A DNA stretch of 64,000 nucleotides. It comes from Petralouisia muris. GTDB taxonomy: Bacteria > Bacillota > Clostridia > Lachnospirales > Lachnospiraceae. The stretch spans positions 1-64,000 of the forward strand of contig NZ_SRYA01000027.1 of the NCBI RefSeq assembly GCF_004793545.1. Reading direction: 5' to 3'. The first letter of the stretch is position 1, and each line of letters starts with the position of its first letter. The notes under the pieces were generated by a model that was not told the DNA's origin, did not search any database, and saw only the letters and a list, made by a program, of their open reading frames with translations. Below are positions 1-8,160 of the stretch, piece after piece. A program made the translations under genes and the position numbers.

Positions 1-89
1 CCACTCAGAAATAAGCATTTTTTATTCCTCCCCGTCACTCCCATTCATATAACATAATTCTTTTCTGTTTCTTCATGGACTTTCCGAGA

Positions 90-770
90 CTACACATCTA
101 AATCCGCTCCTTCTCCGCCCACACGGGAAAATGTTACAATTGCCGCATCGCCGTAATCCGCTGCGGAATTTATGGCTGCGTCCGTGTATTTCTCCCAGGG
201 ACATTCTGATACTTTCGCACCCTCCGTTGCCACCATGCCGGCTACTTTCCTGGCATATTCGGAAGCATCATTCACATAAAAATCCCAGAGAGCTGCATTC
301 ACTTCAAATCCTGCGTTCTCCAACGCTCCTTTTAAAGTATTTGCGGTAGAAGCGTCAATATTTCCGGAACCGGTACCGCCATATACCAGATTCACCGATG
401 AATTGGAAAAACAACTGACCTTGCTGCCCTTAGCCAACGGCAATGCGTTGTTTTCATTCATCAGAAGAGCCGCCCCTTCCGCTTCCACCTGCTGGCAGAG
501 CTTCAATCCGTAATGCACCATCTCTTCTTTGGAAGCAAAATCCGCCTCATAATAAACGGCGCTGTCGTCTCTGTTTTCCAAATGGTTGAAGGTTCCTCCA
601 ACGAAAATTGAAAAGGAGTTGTCAAACATGCTGGTAACAGCCGTTGCCGCAATCAAAATCACTGCAAAAGGAAGGCTGAACCAGGTCAGAAACTTCCATG
701 GCCTGGTAGCTTTGCGGCGGGCCCGTTTAAATTCTTTTTTTCTCTTCTTCATTTCTTTTTTCTCTTCCAT
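90..770 (-). pseudogene. Truncated GH3 beta-glucosidase-like protein (N-terminal part only)
   Basis: About 226 codons. A basic, charged start (residues 1-28) leads into one membrane segment (about 29-50), then a region resembling the C-terminal (alpha/beta sandwich) domain of GH3 glycosidases, with 'EGAALLMNENNALPL' and 'GGEGADLDV'. In Ruminococcus and Butyrivibrio type GH3 enzymes this domain comes first and the TIM-barrel catalytic domain second. Here a TAG stops the frame right after 'GADLDV', and the next in-frame bases give another stop within about 15 codons, so the catalytic domain is absent from this frame. The start at 770 follows GGAGGAGACT; longer starts lack a site. It lies just downstream of the GH2 gene and may be co-transcribed with it. 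Either a nonsense mutation or a deletion explains the end; bases beyond the window would decide. Confidence 0.6.
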
Positions 771-839
771 AGTCTCCTCCATTTCATACATTTTTACATA
801 AACAAACTGTCTGTGCAAAAAACATACAACCCTTTCTCC

Positions 840-2801
840 CTATACCCAGTTTTGGCTTTTTCCTTTTTTCACTTTATATTCCGGCCGGGGTTTGTCTGTC
901 CGATAAATCACCGCCTGATCCCTAAGCTCTCCTGCCCGCGCCTCCAGATGGTTTTCCTGTTCCAGTTCCACCTTAAAGTGAAACGCATGGCTGCCCTTTT
1001 TTACCCCAATCCGTTTGCCGTTCTGATATAATGCCACCTCTTTCTGATTGGAATAAACGGTCACATCCGCAACCTGCTCCGTCCGGTATTCATAACGTTT
1101 CCCGCAGAGATGGACAAAGGGTTCCTCACTCCACCATGCCTTGTAAATATAAAAGCTGTCCTTTTTTATCTTCCGGTCAAAGGTCACAAGTCCTTTATGA
1201 TTCATACCCGGCTCTCCGCCCTGCTCCCTGGCGTCCGCTGCAAAATCAAACATGTTCCACACATACGTGGACCAAAGAAATGGATGCCTTGCAAAACAGT
1301 CCAGCATATACTCATGGTATTTGGCCTGATATTCCTCCGTGTGATCCCCCCGCCTGGGCTTTGCGCTGTGAAGATTGGGCATTCCCTCTGCTCCGTATTC
1401 CGAATACCCAAGGCACCTCTTGGGATATTTCCAGTGATAAAACCGCAGAAACAGGTCGTTCAGAAACAGTCCCGGCACATACCATCCCAGATACAGGTTC
1501 CATGCCACAAGATCCGAAATTTTTGTAACTGGATGGAAGGGATGGCACATGGCGTAACATGCAAGTGTTGTGGGCCGCCCCGGGTCCAGTTTTTTTGCAT
1601 ATCTCTGAAGATTCCTGTGGTTGTCCAGCATATCCTTTCTGTGCTTTCTGGAAATGGTAATCTCATTGGAAAGCCCCCAAGTCACAATGCAGGGATGGTT
1701 GTAATTCTGAGTAATCAGTTCCTTCATCTGGAAAAATGTGTTCTTCCTTCCCTCCGGCATATGGGCGGAAATATAAGGAATTTCTGCCCATACCACTATG
1801 CCGTATCGGTCACAGAGTTCATAAAAATACTGGTCGTGCTGATAATGTGCCAAACGAATGGTATTGGCTCCCACCTCCCGGATCAGTTCCATATCCTGTT
1901 CCATCTGTTCTCTGGAAATAGCATTTCCTATTCCCTTCCAGTCCTGATGCCTGGAAACGCCCCGCAGGGGATAAGATACGCCGTTTAAGAAAAATCCCCG
2001 TTTCGGATCAACAGAAAAAGTCCGAATGCCGCAGGCTGATGTAATCTGATCCAGCAGTTCATCCCCCCGTTTCAAAGCTGCTGTTACCTGATACAAATAA
2101 GGATCTTTGACGCCGTTCCACAGATGGGCCTGTTCCACTTCAAACACCCCTTTACATCCCCGGAATTGTGAAATCCTGTTTCCCTCACCATCCTTCAGCG
2201 TCAGTTCCACATACAGCTCTTCTTCCGGTTCGGGACAGGATGTTTGCTGCTGATTTCCAGATTCCTGGGCTACAAATGCCTGAACCTTTATCATACCGGC
2301 GCCGTCTTTGACCTCCGTGCTGATTTTGATTCCAGGCCCTCCATAATAATCCAGTTCAAAATGATGTTCCGATACAATCAGAAATTCCACCTCACGGTAA
2401 ATTCCGCCGTAAAATGTAAAATCCGCCACCTGTGGATACACTTTTTCGTTTTTGCTGTTATCCACCTCCACTCGAAGCATATTTTCTTCTGCCAATTTTC
2501 CCGTGACATCTGCCCGGAATGTAGAATATCCGTTGTGATGGCTGCAGACTTTTTTCCCATTTAGAAACACATAGGCGCTGGCATTCACCCCATGAAACTG
2601 AAGGTATACCCGCTCCCCCTCCTGAAATTCCGGTTTTGGAATTACTTTTTCATAAACGCAGGTTCCCCGGAAATAATCATTTCCTCCATCCTGGCCGTCC
2701 TGGGCGTTCCAGGTATGGGGAAGATTTACCAGCTGCTCTTTTCCTTCCGGTCCGGTAAAGATCCACCCATTCATTAGGCTGACTGTTCTTCTTTCCGCCA
2801 T
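840..2801 (-). CDS. Glycoside hydrolase family 2 (beta-galactosidase/beta-glucuronidase type)
   Basis: 653 aa, cytoplasmic (no signal peptide). It opens with the GH2 sugar-binding jelly roll ('NGWIF...NLPHTWNA', 'YFRGTCVYEK'), then the immunoglobulin-like domain and a TIM barrel. The barrel carries 'RLAHYQHDQYFYELCDRYG', the acid/base motif 'TWGLSNEI' and the nucleophile region 'GYSEYGAEG'. Length fits the short GH2 subfamily that lacks the LacZ C-terminal domain. Exact substrate cannot be read; beta-galactoside is the default guess. The ATG follows AGGAGG with eight bases of spacing. A TATAAT box at 2855-2860 and paired 21-bp-spaced repeats at 2891-2925 lie upstream, just after the LytTR/GHKL genes, suggesting control by that two-component system. 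The broken GH3 gene follows. Confidence 0.88.
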   Translation of the reverse strand: MAERRTVSLMNGWIFTGPEGKEQLVNLPHTWNAQDGQDGGNDYFRGTCVYEKVIPKPEFQEGERVYLQFHGVNASAYVFLNGKKVCSHHNGYSTFRADVTGKLAEENMLRVEVDNSKNEKVYPQVADFTFYGGIYREVEFLIVSEHHFELDYYGGPGIKISTEVKDGAGMIKVQAFVAQESGNQQQTSCPEPEEELYVELTLKDGEGNRISQFRGCKGVFEVEQAHLWNGVKDPYLYQVTAALKRGDELLDQITSACGIRTFSVDPKRGFFLNGVSYPLRGVSRHQDWKGIGNAISREQMEQDMELIREVGANTIRLAHYQHDQYFYELCDRYGIVVWAEIPYISAHMPEGRKNTFFQMKELITQNYNHPCIVTWGLSNEITISRKHRKDMLDNHRNLQRYAKKLDPGRPTTLACYAMCHPFHPVTKISDLVAWNLYLGWYVPGLFLNDLFLRFYHWKYPKRCLGYSEYGAEGMPNLHSAKPRRGDHTEEYQAKYHEYMLDCFARHPFLWSTYVWNMFDFAADAREQGGEPGMNHKGLVTFDRKIKKDSFYIYKAWWSEEPFVHLCGKRYEYRTEQVADVTVYSNQKEVALYQNGKRIGVKKGSHAFHFKVELEQENHLEARAGELRDQAVIYRTDKPRPEYKVKKGKSQNWV

Positions 2802-2854
2802 AGCTGCTCCCTCCTTTCTTCCAAAAAATAAAAATGGAACTTTGTATAAAAAAT

Positions 2855-2925
2855 ATTATACCAAAATTCCTTTTTTTATTTCCAGTGCTATGTCCTAAGC
2901 GGTAGCATATCTGTCCTATGCGGCA
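2855..2925 (-). promoter_or_regulatory. Promoter with paired 21-bp direct repeats (candidate LytTR site) before the GH2 gene
   Basis: On the minus strand TGCCGCATAGGACA (2912-2925) and TACCGCTTAGGACA (2891-2904) are imperfect direct repeats, 11 of 14 identical, offset by exactly 21 bp. They are followed 30 bp later by TATAAT (2855-2860), with no recognisable -35 box. LytTR regulators of the AgrA/PlnC type bind two direct repeats one helical double-turn apart just upstream of a weak -35, which is this layout. A LytTR regulator gene lies about 1.4 kb upstream on the same strand. Binding is inferred. Confidence 0.55.
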
Positions 2926-3019
2926 AATTGCACTCGTTTGCTTGGATGATTCATATAAAATTGTGCATAACTTACAAAACTTTTCCCATAAGAAGGATCC
3001 GCATAGTTACAGCGTTCTT

Positions 3020-4297
3020 TCACGTAAGAGGAATCAGCATTGTCACGGAAAAGCATCCATCTTCTTCCTCAAGATTCAGCACCCCTTCGTATTTTTTCAG
3101 GTTATGCTCGATGCTCCTGAATCCGAATCCATGAAATCCTCTGTCCTTCTTGGTTGTCACCGGGAACCCGCCCTGATAGACCAGCGGCGCTTCCATCGGA
3201 TTGATAATCTGAATTGTCAGAAACTTCTTCCTGCGGTATATCATCAGATCAATCTGTTTTTGTTCCTTCTCTTTCAGTTTTCCTACTGCTTCTATCGCGT
3301 TATCAATTGCATTTCCCAGAATGGCATACAAATCCACCGTATCCATAAAATCCAGACAGCTCCCGTCCGCCACGCAGGAAAGAGCAATGCCCTGCTCCCG
3401 GCAAAAAAGGCTTTTTTCCGTCAGAATGATATCCAGCGTTTCATTTCCAGTCTTAACAATGGCTTCATACAGGGAAACCGATTCCTCAAGCTCATCCAGA
3501 TACCTGTCCGCCTGCTCCTTGGGCATATTTCGAAGAGCGCGGATCTGATGCTTCAAATCATGGGTCTTCTGATTGATTAACGCAATGGTTTCTTTGGACA
3601 GATAATACTGTTCCCGCTCTTTCTTCCGAAGCAGGTTCATCATCTCTATTTCTTTACGCATCTCACTTTTTTTGAACAATTCATTCTGAAGATACAGGGT
3701 AACGGCAAGTAAAATTTGTGCCATATAGAGAATCAGCCAGCGTAAGTCAAAAAGGCTGATTTCCAACGAACCAAACATAACTGCAAGGACCTGCAGCACC
3801 ACAAAATCAGAAACTGCAAGGGCAAGCTGTCGGGGACCGATTTTCTTCTCTCCTCCGTCAGGCATGTTTTTCCCAATTGTCAATGCTGACAGGAGATCCC
3901 CAACCAGATAAATGCAGATTCCCATTCCCCAGTCATGCCAGGGCTTTCCTGTTCCGGAGGTTTCGTACAGACAGCTTAATATTACCCAGAGCTCACTTAA
4001 AATCTGCCAGGTCAGAAATGCCCAGATACCATAATATACAGATGCGCTCCAGGTCAGCTGGATTCCCTGATGGAGCAGGCTGGCTAAAAAGATAAATCCC
4101 AATATTTTAACGAAAAATTCAAATTTTGACATGCTCTCTGCCAAGAGCCCGTATACAAGTCCACAGAGCAATAGATACAGAGCGATTCTTTCTGCAATAC
4201 GCTTCCTGTTTTCCACTCTGCGCTGAAGCGTATAAACATAAACGATACCGCTTGGCAAAAATGCAAGGGCGCAAATCCAACGGCTTACCAAATCCAT
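3020..4297 (-). CDS. GHKL-family membrane sensor histidine kinase (AgrC-like)
   Basis: 425 aa. The first roughly 210 residues hold six or so hydrophobic segments with no large extracellular loop, the usual peptide- or small-molecule-sensing architecture of AgrC/ComD-type kinases. A coiled region leads to the phospho-acceptor box 'KTHDLKHQIRAL'. The ATPase part has 'YAILGNAIDNAIEA' (N box) and 'GFGFRSIEHNLKKYEG' (G box). Its ATG overlaps the stop of the LytTR regulator (ATGA, 4295-4299), so the two are translationally coupled. The inducing signal is unknown; no AgrD/AgrB-like gene was seen nearby. The GH2 gene immediately downstream is the most likely target. Confidence 0.85.
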   Translation of the reverse strand: MDLVSRWICALAFLPSGIVYVYTLQRRVENRKRIAERIALYLLLCGLVYGLLAESMSKFEFFVKILGFIFLASLLHQGIQLTWSASVYYGIWAFLTWQILSELWVILSCLYETSGTGKPWHDWGMGICIYLVGDLLSALTIGKNMPDGGEKKIGPRQLALAVSDFVVLQVLAVMFGSLEISLFDLRWLILYMAQILLAVTLYLQNELFKKSEMRKEIEMMNLLRKKEREQYYLSKETIALINQKTHDLKHQIRALRNMPKEQADRYLDELEESVSLYEAIVKTGNETLDIILTEKSLFCREQGIALSCVADGSCLDFMDTVDLYAILGNAIDNAIEAVGKLKEKEQKQIDLMIYRRKKFLTIQIINPMEAPLVYQGGFPVTTKKDRGFHGFGFRSIEHNLKKYEGVLNLEEEDGCFSVTMLIPLT

Positions 4298-5004
4298 CAG
4301 CCCATTCCTCCCACATATTCCGCAAGGGACTGTAAAAAAGCGGCCCGGCTGCGTCTGCTGATTTCCAGCTCATATCCGCCCACCACCACCGTATTCTTTT
4401 TTACCTCAGATACATGCTTTAAATTCACAATATACCAGCGGTTGCATTTGGCAAAAGAGGCTGCCGGCAGCGATTCCTCCAGGCTTTGTATCGTTCCCCG
4501 AAGGGAATATTCTCCCTGAGAGGTATAATAATGAAGGATACGGTTCTGCACCTCCACATAATAAATCTGTGAAATGTCCAGCTTCTTGACGCCATCCGGA
4601 CAGGAAAGCAGGATTTCCTGGGATTTTCTTTTATTCAGGCGCCTGAAGCATCTTGTCAGCCTCATGGCAAACTGGTAATAGCTAATCGGCTTCGTCACAA
4701 AATCCAGCGCCTCCACCTCATACCCCCGGATGGCGTAACCTGCAAGATTCGTAATAAACATCAAAGCAACCTCTGTGTCCATCTCCCGAATTCTGACTGC
4801 CGTATCCATTCCGTTGATTCCAGGCATCTCAATATCCAAAAGAATCAAATCATAAACAGGCTGATAATTCGCAAGAAGCCCTGTTCCATCAAAAAAGACA
4901 GACACTTTTAACGGAATGCTTTTCTCCTTCTGATATTGTTCCATAAAATCCTGAATCTGCCTGGAACATTCCTTTTCATCTTCCACAATTGCTATGTGAT
5001 ACAT
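4297..5004 (-). CDS. LytTR-family response regulator
   Basis: 235 aa. The N-terminal receiver begins 'HIAIVEDEKE' with the acidic pocket and carries the phospho-acceptor in 'LILLDIEMPGING'. The C-terminal half is a LytTR DNA-binding domain ('IYYVEVQNRILHYYT', 'FAKCNRWYIVNLKHVSEV'). The start at 5004 is chosen because AGGTGG lies just upstream and the receiver begins there; an upstream GTG/TTG extension of 21 codons lacks a site. A promoter (TTGTTA, 17 bp, TAAACT) lies at 5039-5067. It forms an operon with the GHKL kinase through an ATGA overlap. Direct repeats of LytTR type occur before the next gene (GH2). Confidence 0.88.
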   Translation of the reverse strand: MYHIAIVEDEKECSRQIQDFMEQYQKEKSIPLKVSVFFDGTGLLANYQPVYDLILLDIEMPGINGMDTAVRIREMDTEVALMFITNLAGYAIRGYEVEALDFVTKPISYYQFAMRLTRCFRRLNKRKSQEILLSCPDGVKKLDISQIYYVEVQNRILHYYTSQGEYSLRGTIQSLEESLPAASFAKCNRWYIVNLKHVSEVKKNTVVVGGYELEISRRSRAAFLQSLAEYVGGMG

Positions 5005-5038
5005 GTTATCCCACCTGACAATAAAAACTTCTATGGAC

Positions 5039-5067
5039 AGTTTACCATGGATTTTCACAAGTAACAA
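5039..5067 (-). promoter_or_regulatory. Sigma-A-type promoter of the LytTR/GHKL operon
   Basis: Minus-strand TTGTTA (5062-5067), 17-bp spacer, TAAACT (5039-5044), 35 bp before the start codon. Confidence 0.5.
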
Positions 5068-5130
5068 CCATATATCTCATTCCTGCAATCCAATATTTTA
5101 CCAATGCTGCTGTTCACAATAACTTTCCCG

Positions 5131-5158
5131 TGTACAGCCGTATATTTTCTGGTATAAT
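5131..5158 (+). promoter_or_regulatory. Promoter of cbiK
   Basis: TGTACA (5131-5136), 16-bp spacer, TATAAT (5153-5158), about 60 bp before the cbiK ATG. No cobalamin-riboswitch landmark (B12 box) is visible between promoter and gene. Confidence 0.5.
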
Positions 5159-5220
5159 AAAGAAGGCAAATGAAAAACAGATATCATTTACTCAGAATTT
5201 TCACTGGAAAGGACATACAT

Positions 5221-6012
5221 ATGAAACAGAAGCAAGCGATCCTTCTGGTTAGCTTTGGCACCAGTTATCTGAAAAGCAAAGAAAAAACCATTGACAAACT
5301 ACTGGAAAAAACTGCGGAATCATTTCCTGATTACAGGATTTACCAGGCATGGACCAGCAAAGTAATCATTAAAATTTTAAAAGAACGCAACAATATTGTT
5401 ATTCCCGCCATTGAGGAAGCAATGGCTCAGATTCATTCCGAGGGTATCGAAAAGCTGATTGTCCAGCCCACCCATTTCATCAACGGCATTGAAAATGAGA
5501 CGATGGAAGAGCTTGTGCTCCAGCATGCAGCGCCCGGCTTAGACATCCGCTTCGGGGATCCTCTGCTTACAAGTACCGAAGATCACAAGGCTGTGCTTCA
5601 GGCAGTTATCCGGGAATTTTCCCAGCTCCCCAGGGAGGAAGCCCTGGTATATATGGGGCACGGAACCACCCATCACGCCAACTCCGTATATGCTGCCCTG
5701 GATTATATGCTGAAGGATATGGGCTGTCTCAATTTCTTTATGGGTACGGTGGAAGCTTATCCTGACCTGGATGCCTTAATCCGGCAGGTCACACGAACCA
5801 AAGCCCGGAAAGTCCACCTTGCCCCCTTTATGCTGGTGGCTGGAGATCATGCCAACAACGATATGGCAGGGGATCACAAAGACTCCTGGAAATCCCAGTT
5901 TGAAGCCGCAGGATATGAAGTGGAATGCCATTTAAAAGGGCTTGGAGAATATGAAGGAATCCGGGATATCTACATGGAACATTTGAGAAAAGCCATAGAA
6001 AAATCATTTTGA
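5221..6012 (+). CDS. cbiK: Sirohydrochlorin/precorrin-2 cobaltochelatase CbiK
   Basis: 263 aa, the anaerobic class II chelatase that inserts Co2+ into sirohydrochlorin early in the oxygen-independent cobalamin pathway. Diagnostic pieces are the N-terminal 'ILLVSFGTSYLKSKEKTI', the metal-ligand region 'YMGHGTTHHAN', and 'HLAPFMLVAGDHANNDMAG' with the second set of catalytic histidines. Length matches the family. Start chosen at the ATG after AAAGGACATACAT; the longer reading frame adds 17 unsupported codons. It is cytoplasmic, with no signal peptide unlike the periplasmic CbiK forms. It stands alone: no other cbi/cob gene is in the window. It is also the only well-supported plus-strand gene among about 50 minus-strand ones, with its own promoter. 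Confidence 0.92.
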   Translation: MKQKQAILLVSFGTSYLKSKEKTIDKLLEKTAESFPDYRIYQAWTSKVIIKILKERNNIVIPAIEEAMAQIHSEGIEKLIVQPTHFINGIENETMEELVLQHAAPGLDIRFGDPLLTSTEDHKAVLQAVIREFSQLPREEALVYMGHGTTHHANSVYAALDYMLKDMGCLNFFMGTVEAYPDLDALIRQVTRTKARKVHLAPFMLVAGDHANNDMAGDHKDSWKSQFEAAGYEVECHLKGLGEYEGIRDIYMEHLRKAIEKSF

Positions 6013-6064
6013 TGTAATTCTTTCCAACGGCCCCTTCCTGGACGGAAAAGAAAATTTCCGCCTG

Positions 6065-6152
6065 AATTATAAGGAACTGTTCAGAAATAACTTTTATATA
6101 GTGCACAGAATGCAAGCAATATTAAAAGTTTTTTCGACAGTTCCTTATAATT
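6065..6152. repeat. Intergenic inverted-repeat element, family 1 copy A
   Basis: AATTATAAGGAACTGT (6065-6080) is matched by its perfect reverse complement at 6137-6152, with a 56-bp centre. Interior words (GCACAGAATGCAAGCAATATT-like) resemble the centre of the copy at 24.5 kb. It lies between the convergent cbiK and glgB genes. Confidence 0.6.
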
Positions 6153-6154
6153 AA

Positions 6155-6238
6155 GAGTATACTTATTTGCCAAATGATTTGCTGCTCTTCTTGAAATAGT
6201 GGGAATCTGTTGACAAACCATTTTGCTCGCAGGTATCT
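6155..6238. repeat. Intergenic repeat, family 2 copy A
   Basis: About 84 bp beginning GAGTATACTTATTTGCC and ending CATTTTGCTCGCAGGTATC. It aligns by eye with the reverse complements of segments at 50215-50290 and 52771-52857; shared core words are GAAATAGTGGGAATC and TGTTGACAAACCATTTTGCT. It sits just after the glgB stop and directly abuts the family 1 copy. Confidence 0.55.
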
Positions 6239-6240
6239 AT

Positions 6241-8133
6241 TTAATATACAAAAACAGCCACGCCAAATGCCGGCAAAGGATAGGCAAAGGAGAAGGGCCT
6301 GTTATCGCACTCCTGCTTTTCTGCCTTATATACCAGCGGACGTTTTACGCCTTCTCCGCCGTATTTCTTGTCATCGCTGTTGAAAATCAGCTTATACTGC
6401 TTTTTCAGCGGTACGCCCACCCGGTAATCTTCCCGTTCCACCGGAGTAAAGTTGCAGACAAACAGCAGGTTATTTTTCCCTGTCCGGCTCTTTCTTACAA
6501 AGCTGAAAATACTGCGGAAATTATCGTCGGCATTAATCCACTCAAAATTCTCAAATCTGGTATCCGCCTCATACATCGCAGGATATTTTCGATAAATATG
6601 AAGCAGATCTTTCACAAAGGTCTGAAGCTGCAGATGCTCTGGCTCTGCTAACAGAAACCAGTCCAGCTCCCTTTCTTCGCTCCACTCCCGAAGCTGTCCA
6701 AATTCCTGCCCCATAAACAGAAGCTTTTTCCCGGGATGCCCCATCATGAATCCGTATCCAGCCTTTAAGTTGGAGAACTTATCCTTACCCTCTCCCGGCA
6801 TTTTATTAATCATGGAGCATTTCAAATGTACCACCTCATCATGAGATAACACCAGAATATAATTTTCACTGTGGTTATAGCTCATGGCAAAGGTCATCCT
6901 GTTATGGTTGTCTTTGCGGAAATAGGGATCTAATTTCATGTAATCCAAAAAATCATGCATCCAGCCCATATTCCATTTATAGCTGAAATTCAGTCCATCC
7001 TCTTCCACGGTTCCGGTCACCCTGGGCCATGCAGTAGATTCTTCCGCAATCATAACGGTTCCCGGGTTCCTGCCCAGTATCAGGGTATTAATATGTTTAA
7101 AAAATTCAATTGCTTCCAGATTCTTATTATCGCCATATTTATTGGCTACCCATTGTCCGTCCTGCTTGCCGTAATCCAGATACAGCATAGAGGCCACTGC
7201 GTCTACCCGAAGGCCATCTACATGATAATGCTCTACCCACATCAGGGCGCTGCCAATCAGGAAATTCTTCACCTCATTTTTGCCATAATCAAAAATCTTA
7301 GTGCCCCAGTCCGGATGTTCTCCTTTCCTGGGATCTGCATATTCGTACAGACATGTTCCATCAAACTCTGCAAGGCCATGGGCATCCCTTGGGAAGTGGG
7401 CCGGTACCCAGTCCAAAATAACGCCAATTCCATGCTTATGCAGATAATCTACCAAATAGGCAAAATCTGCAGGGGTTCCATACCGGGAGGTGGGCGCATA
7501 ATATCCTGTCACCTGATACCCCCAGGAACCGTCGAAGGGATATTCAGAAATTCCCATCAACTCTACATGGGTGTATCCCATTTCTTTCACATACTCTGCC
7601 AATTTTACCGCAAACTCACGATAGGTATAAAACCCTTCATCCTCTCTGCCCGGATGACGCATCCAGGAACCGGGATGCACCTCATAAATTGCCATTGGCA
7701 GGGCATGAACGTCTTTGCAAGCCTTACGCTTTTCCATCCATTTAGTATCTGTCCACTTAAATGCATTGATATCTGCCACGGCAGAGGCATTTCCCGGACG
7801 CAATTCCGCATAATTAGCAAAGGGATCGGCCTTGTAAAGTTTATTTCCCTCTGGAGTTTCAATGTAAAATTTGTACAAATCGCCTTCTTTCACTCCCGGG
7901 ATAAACAGCTCAAAAATTCCCATAGGCTCTAAGCGCTTCATTTCATTTGCATCTTCTTTCCAGTCATTGAACTCTCCAATAACCGAAACTTTAGCGGCAT
8001 TAGGAGCCCATACTGCAAAGTATACGCCCTTTTTTCCCTTTTCTGTAATGGGATGAGCGCCTAATTTCTTGTAAATGTCATAATGTGTTGCCTGTCCAAA
8101 ATAGTACATGTCTAAATCTGAAAAACGTTCCAT
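6241..8133 (-). CDS. glgB: 1,4-alpha-glucan branching enzyme
   Basis: 630 aa, GH13 glycogen branching enzyme that forms alpha-1,6 branches in glycogen. An N-terminal CBM48/early-set domain ('GVYFAVWAPNAAKVSVIGEFNDW') precedes the catalytic barrel. Barrel motifs are 'DWVPAHFPRDAHG', 'GLRVDAVASMLYLDYG' (nucleophile Asp), 'MIAEESTAWP' (acid/base Glu) and 'VLSHDEVVH'. The C-terminal all-beta domain follows. Start at 8133 is set by AGGAG eight bases upstream; the GTG three codons earlier overlaps that site. It lies 27 bp downstream of the TPR/P-loop gene on the same strand and is probably co-transcribed with it. No other glg gene is present here. Confidence 0.95.
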   Translation of the reverse strand: MERFSDLDMYYFGQATHYDIYKKLGAHPITEKGKKGVYFAVWAPNAAKVSVIGEFNDWKEDANEMKRLEPMGIFELFIPGVKEGDLYKFYIETPEGNKLYKADPFANYAELRPGNASAVADINAFKWTDTKWMEKRKACKDVHALPMAIYEVHPGSWMRHPGREDEGFYTYREFAVKLAEYVKEMGYTHVELMGISEYPFDGSWGYQVTGYYAPTSRYGTPADFAYLVDYLHKHGIGVILDWVPAHFPRDAHGLAEFDGTCLYEYADPRKGEHPDWGTKIFDYGKNEVKNFLIGSALMWVEHYHVDGLRVDAVASMLYLDYGKQDGQWVANKYGDNKNLEAIEFFKHINTLILGRNPGTVMIAEESTAWPRVTGTVEEDGLNFSYKWNMGWMHDFLDYMKLDPYFRKDNHNRMTFAMSYNHSENYILVLSHDEVVHLKCSMINKMPGEGKDKFSNLKAGYGFMMGHPGKKLLFMGQEFGQLREWSEERELDWFLLAEPEHLQLQTFVKDLLHIYRKYPAMYEADTRFENFEWINADDNFRSIFSFVRKSRTGKNNLLFVCNFTPVEREDYRVGVPLKKQYKLIFNSDDKKYGGEGVKRPLVYKAEKQECDNRPFSFAYPLPAFGVAVFVY

Positions 8134-8160
8134 AGCTACCACTCCTGTTTTTATCTTATT

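Noticed and set aside
5005-5220. Cobalamin riboswitch before cbiK
   Set aside because: No B12-box sequence or room for the fold between the promoter and the start codon.
6955-7932. Plus-strand frame of 325 codons
   Set aside because: Antisense to glgB, whose active-site motifs are intact on the minus strand.
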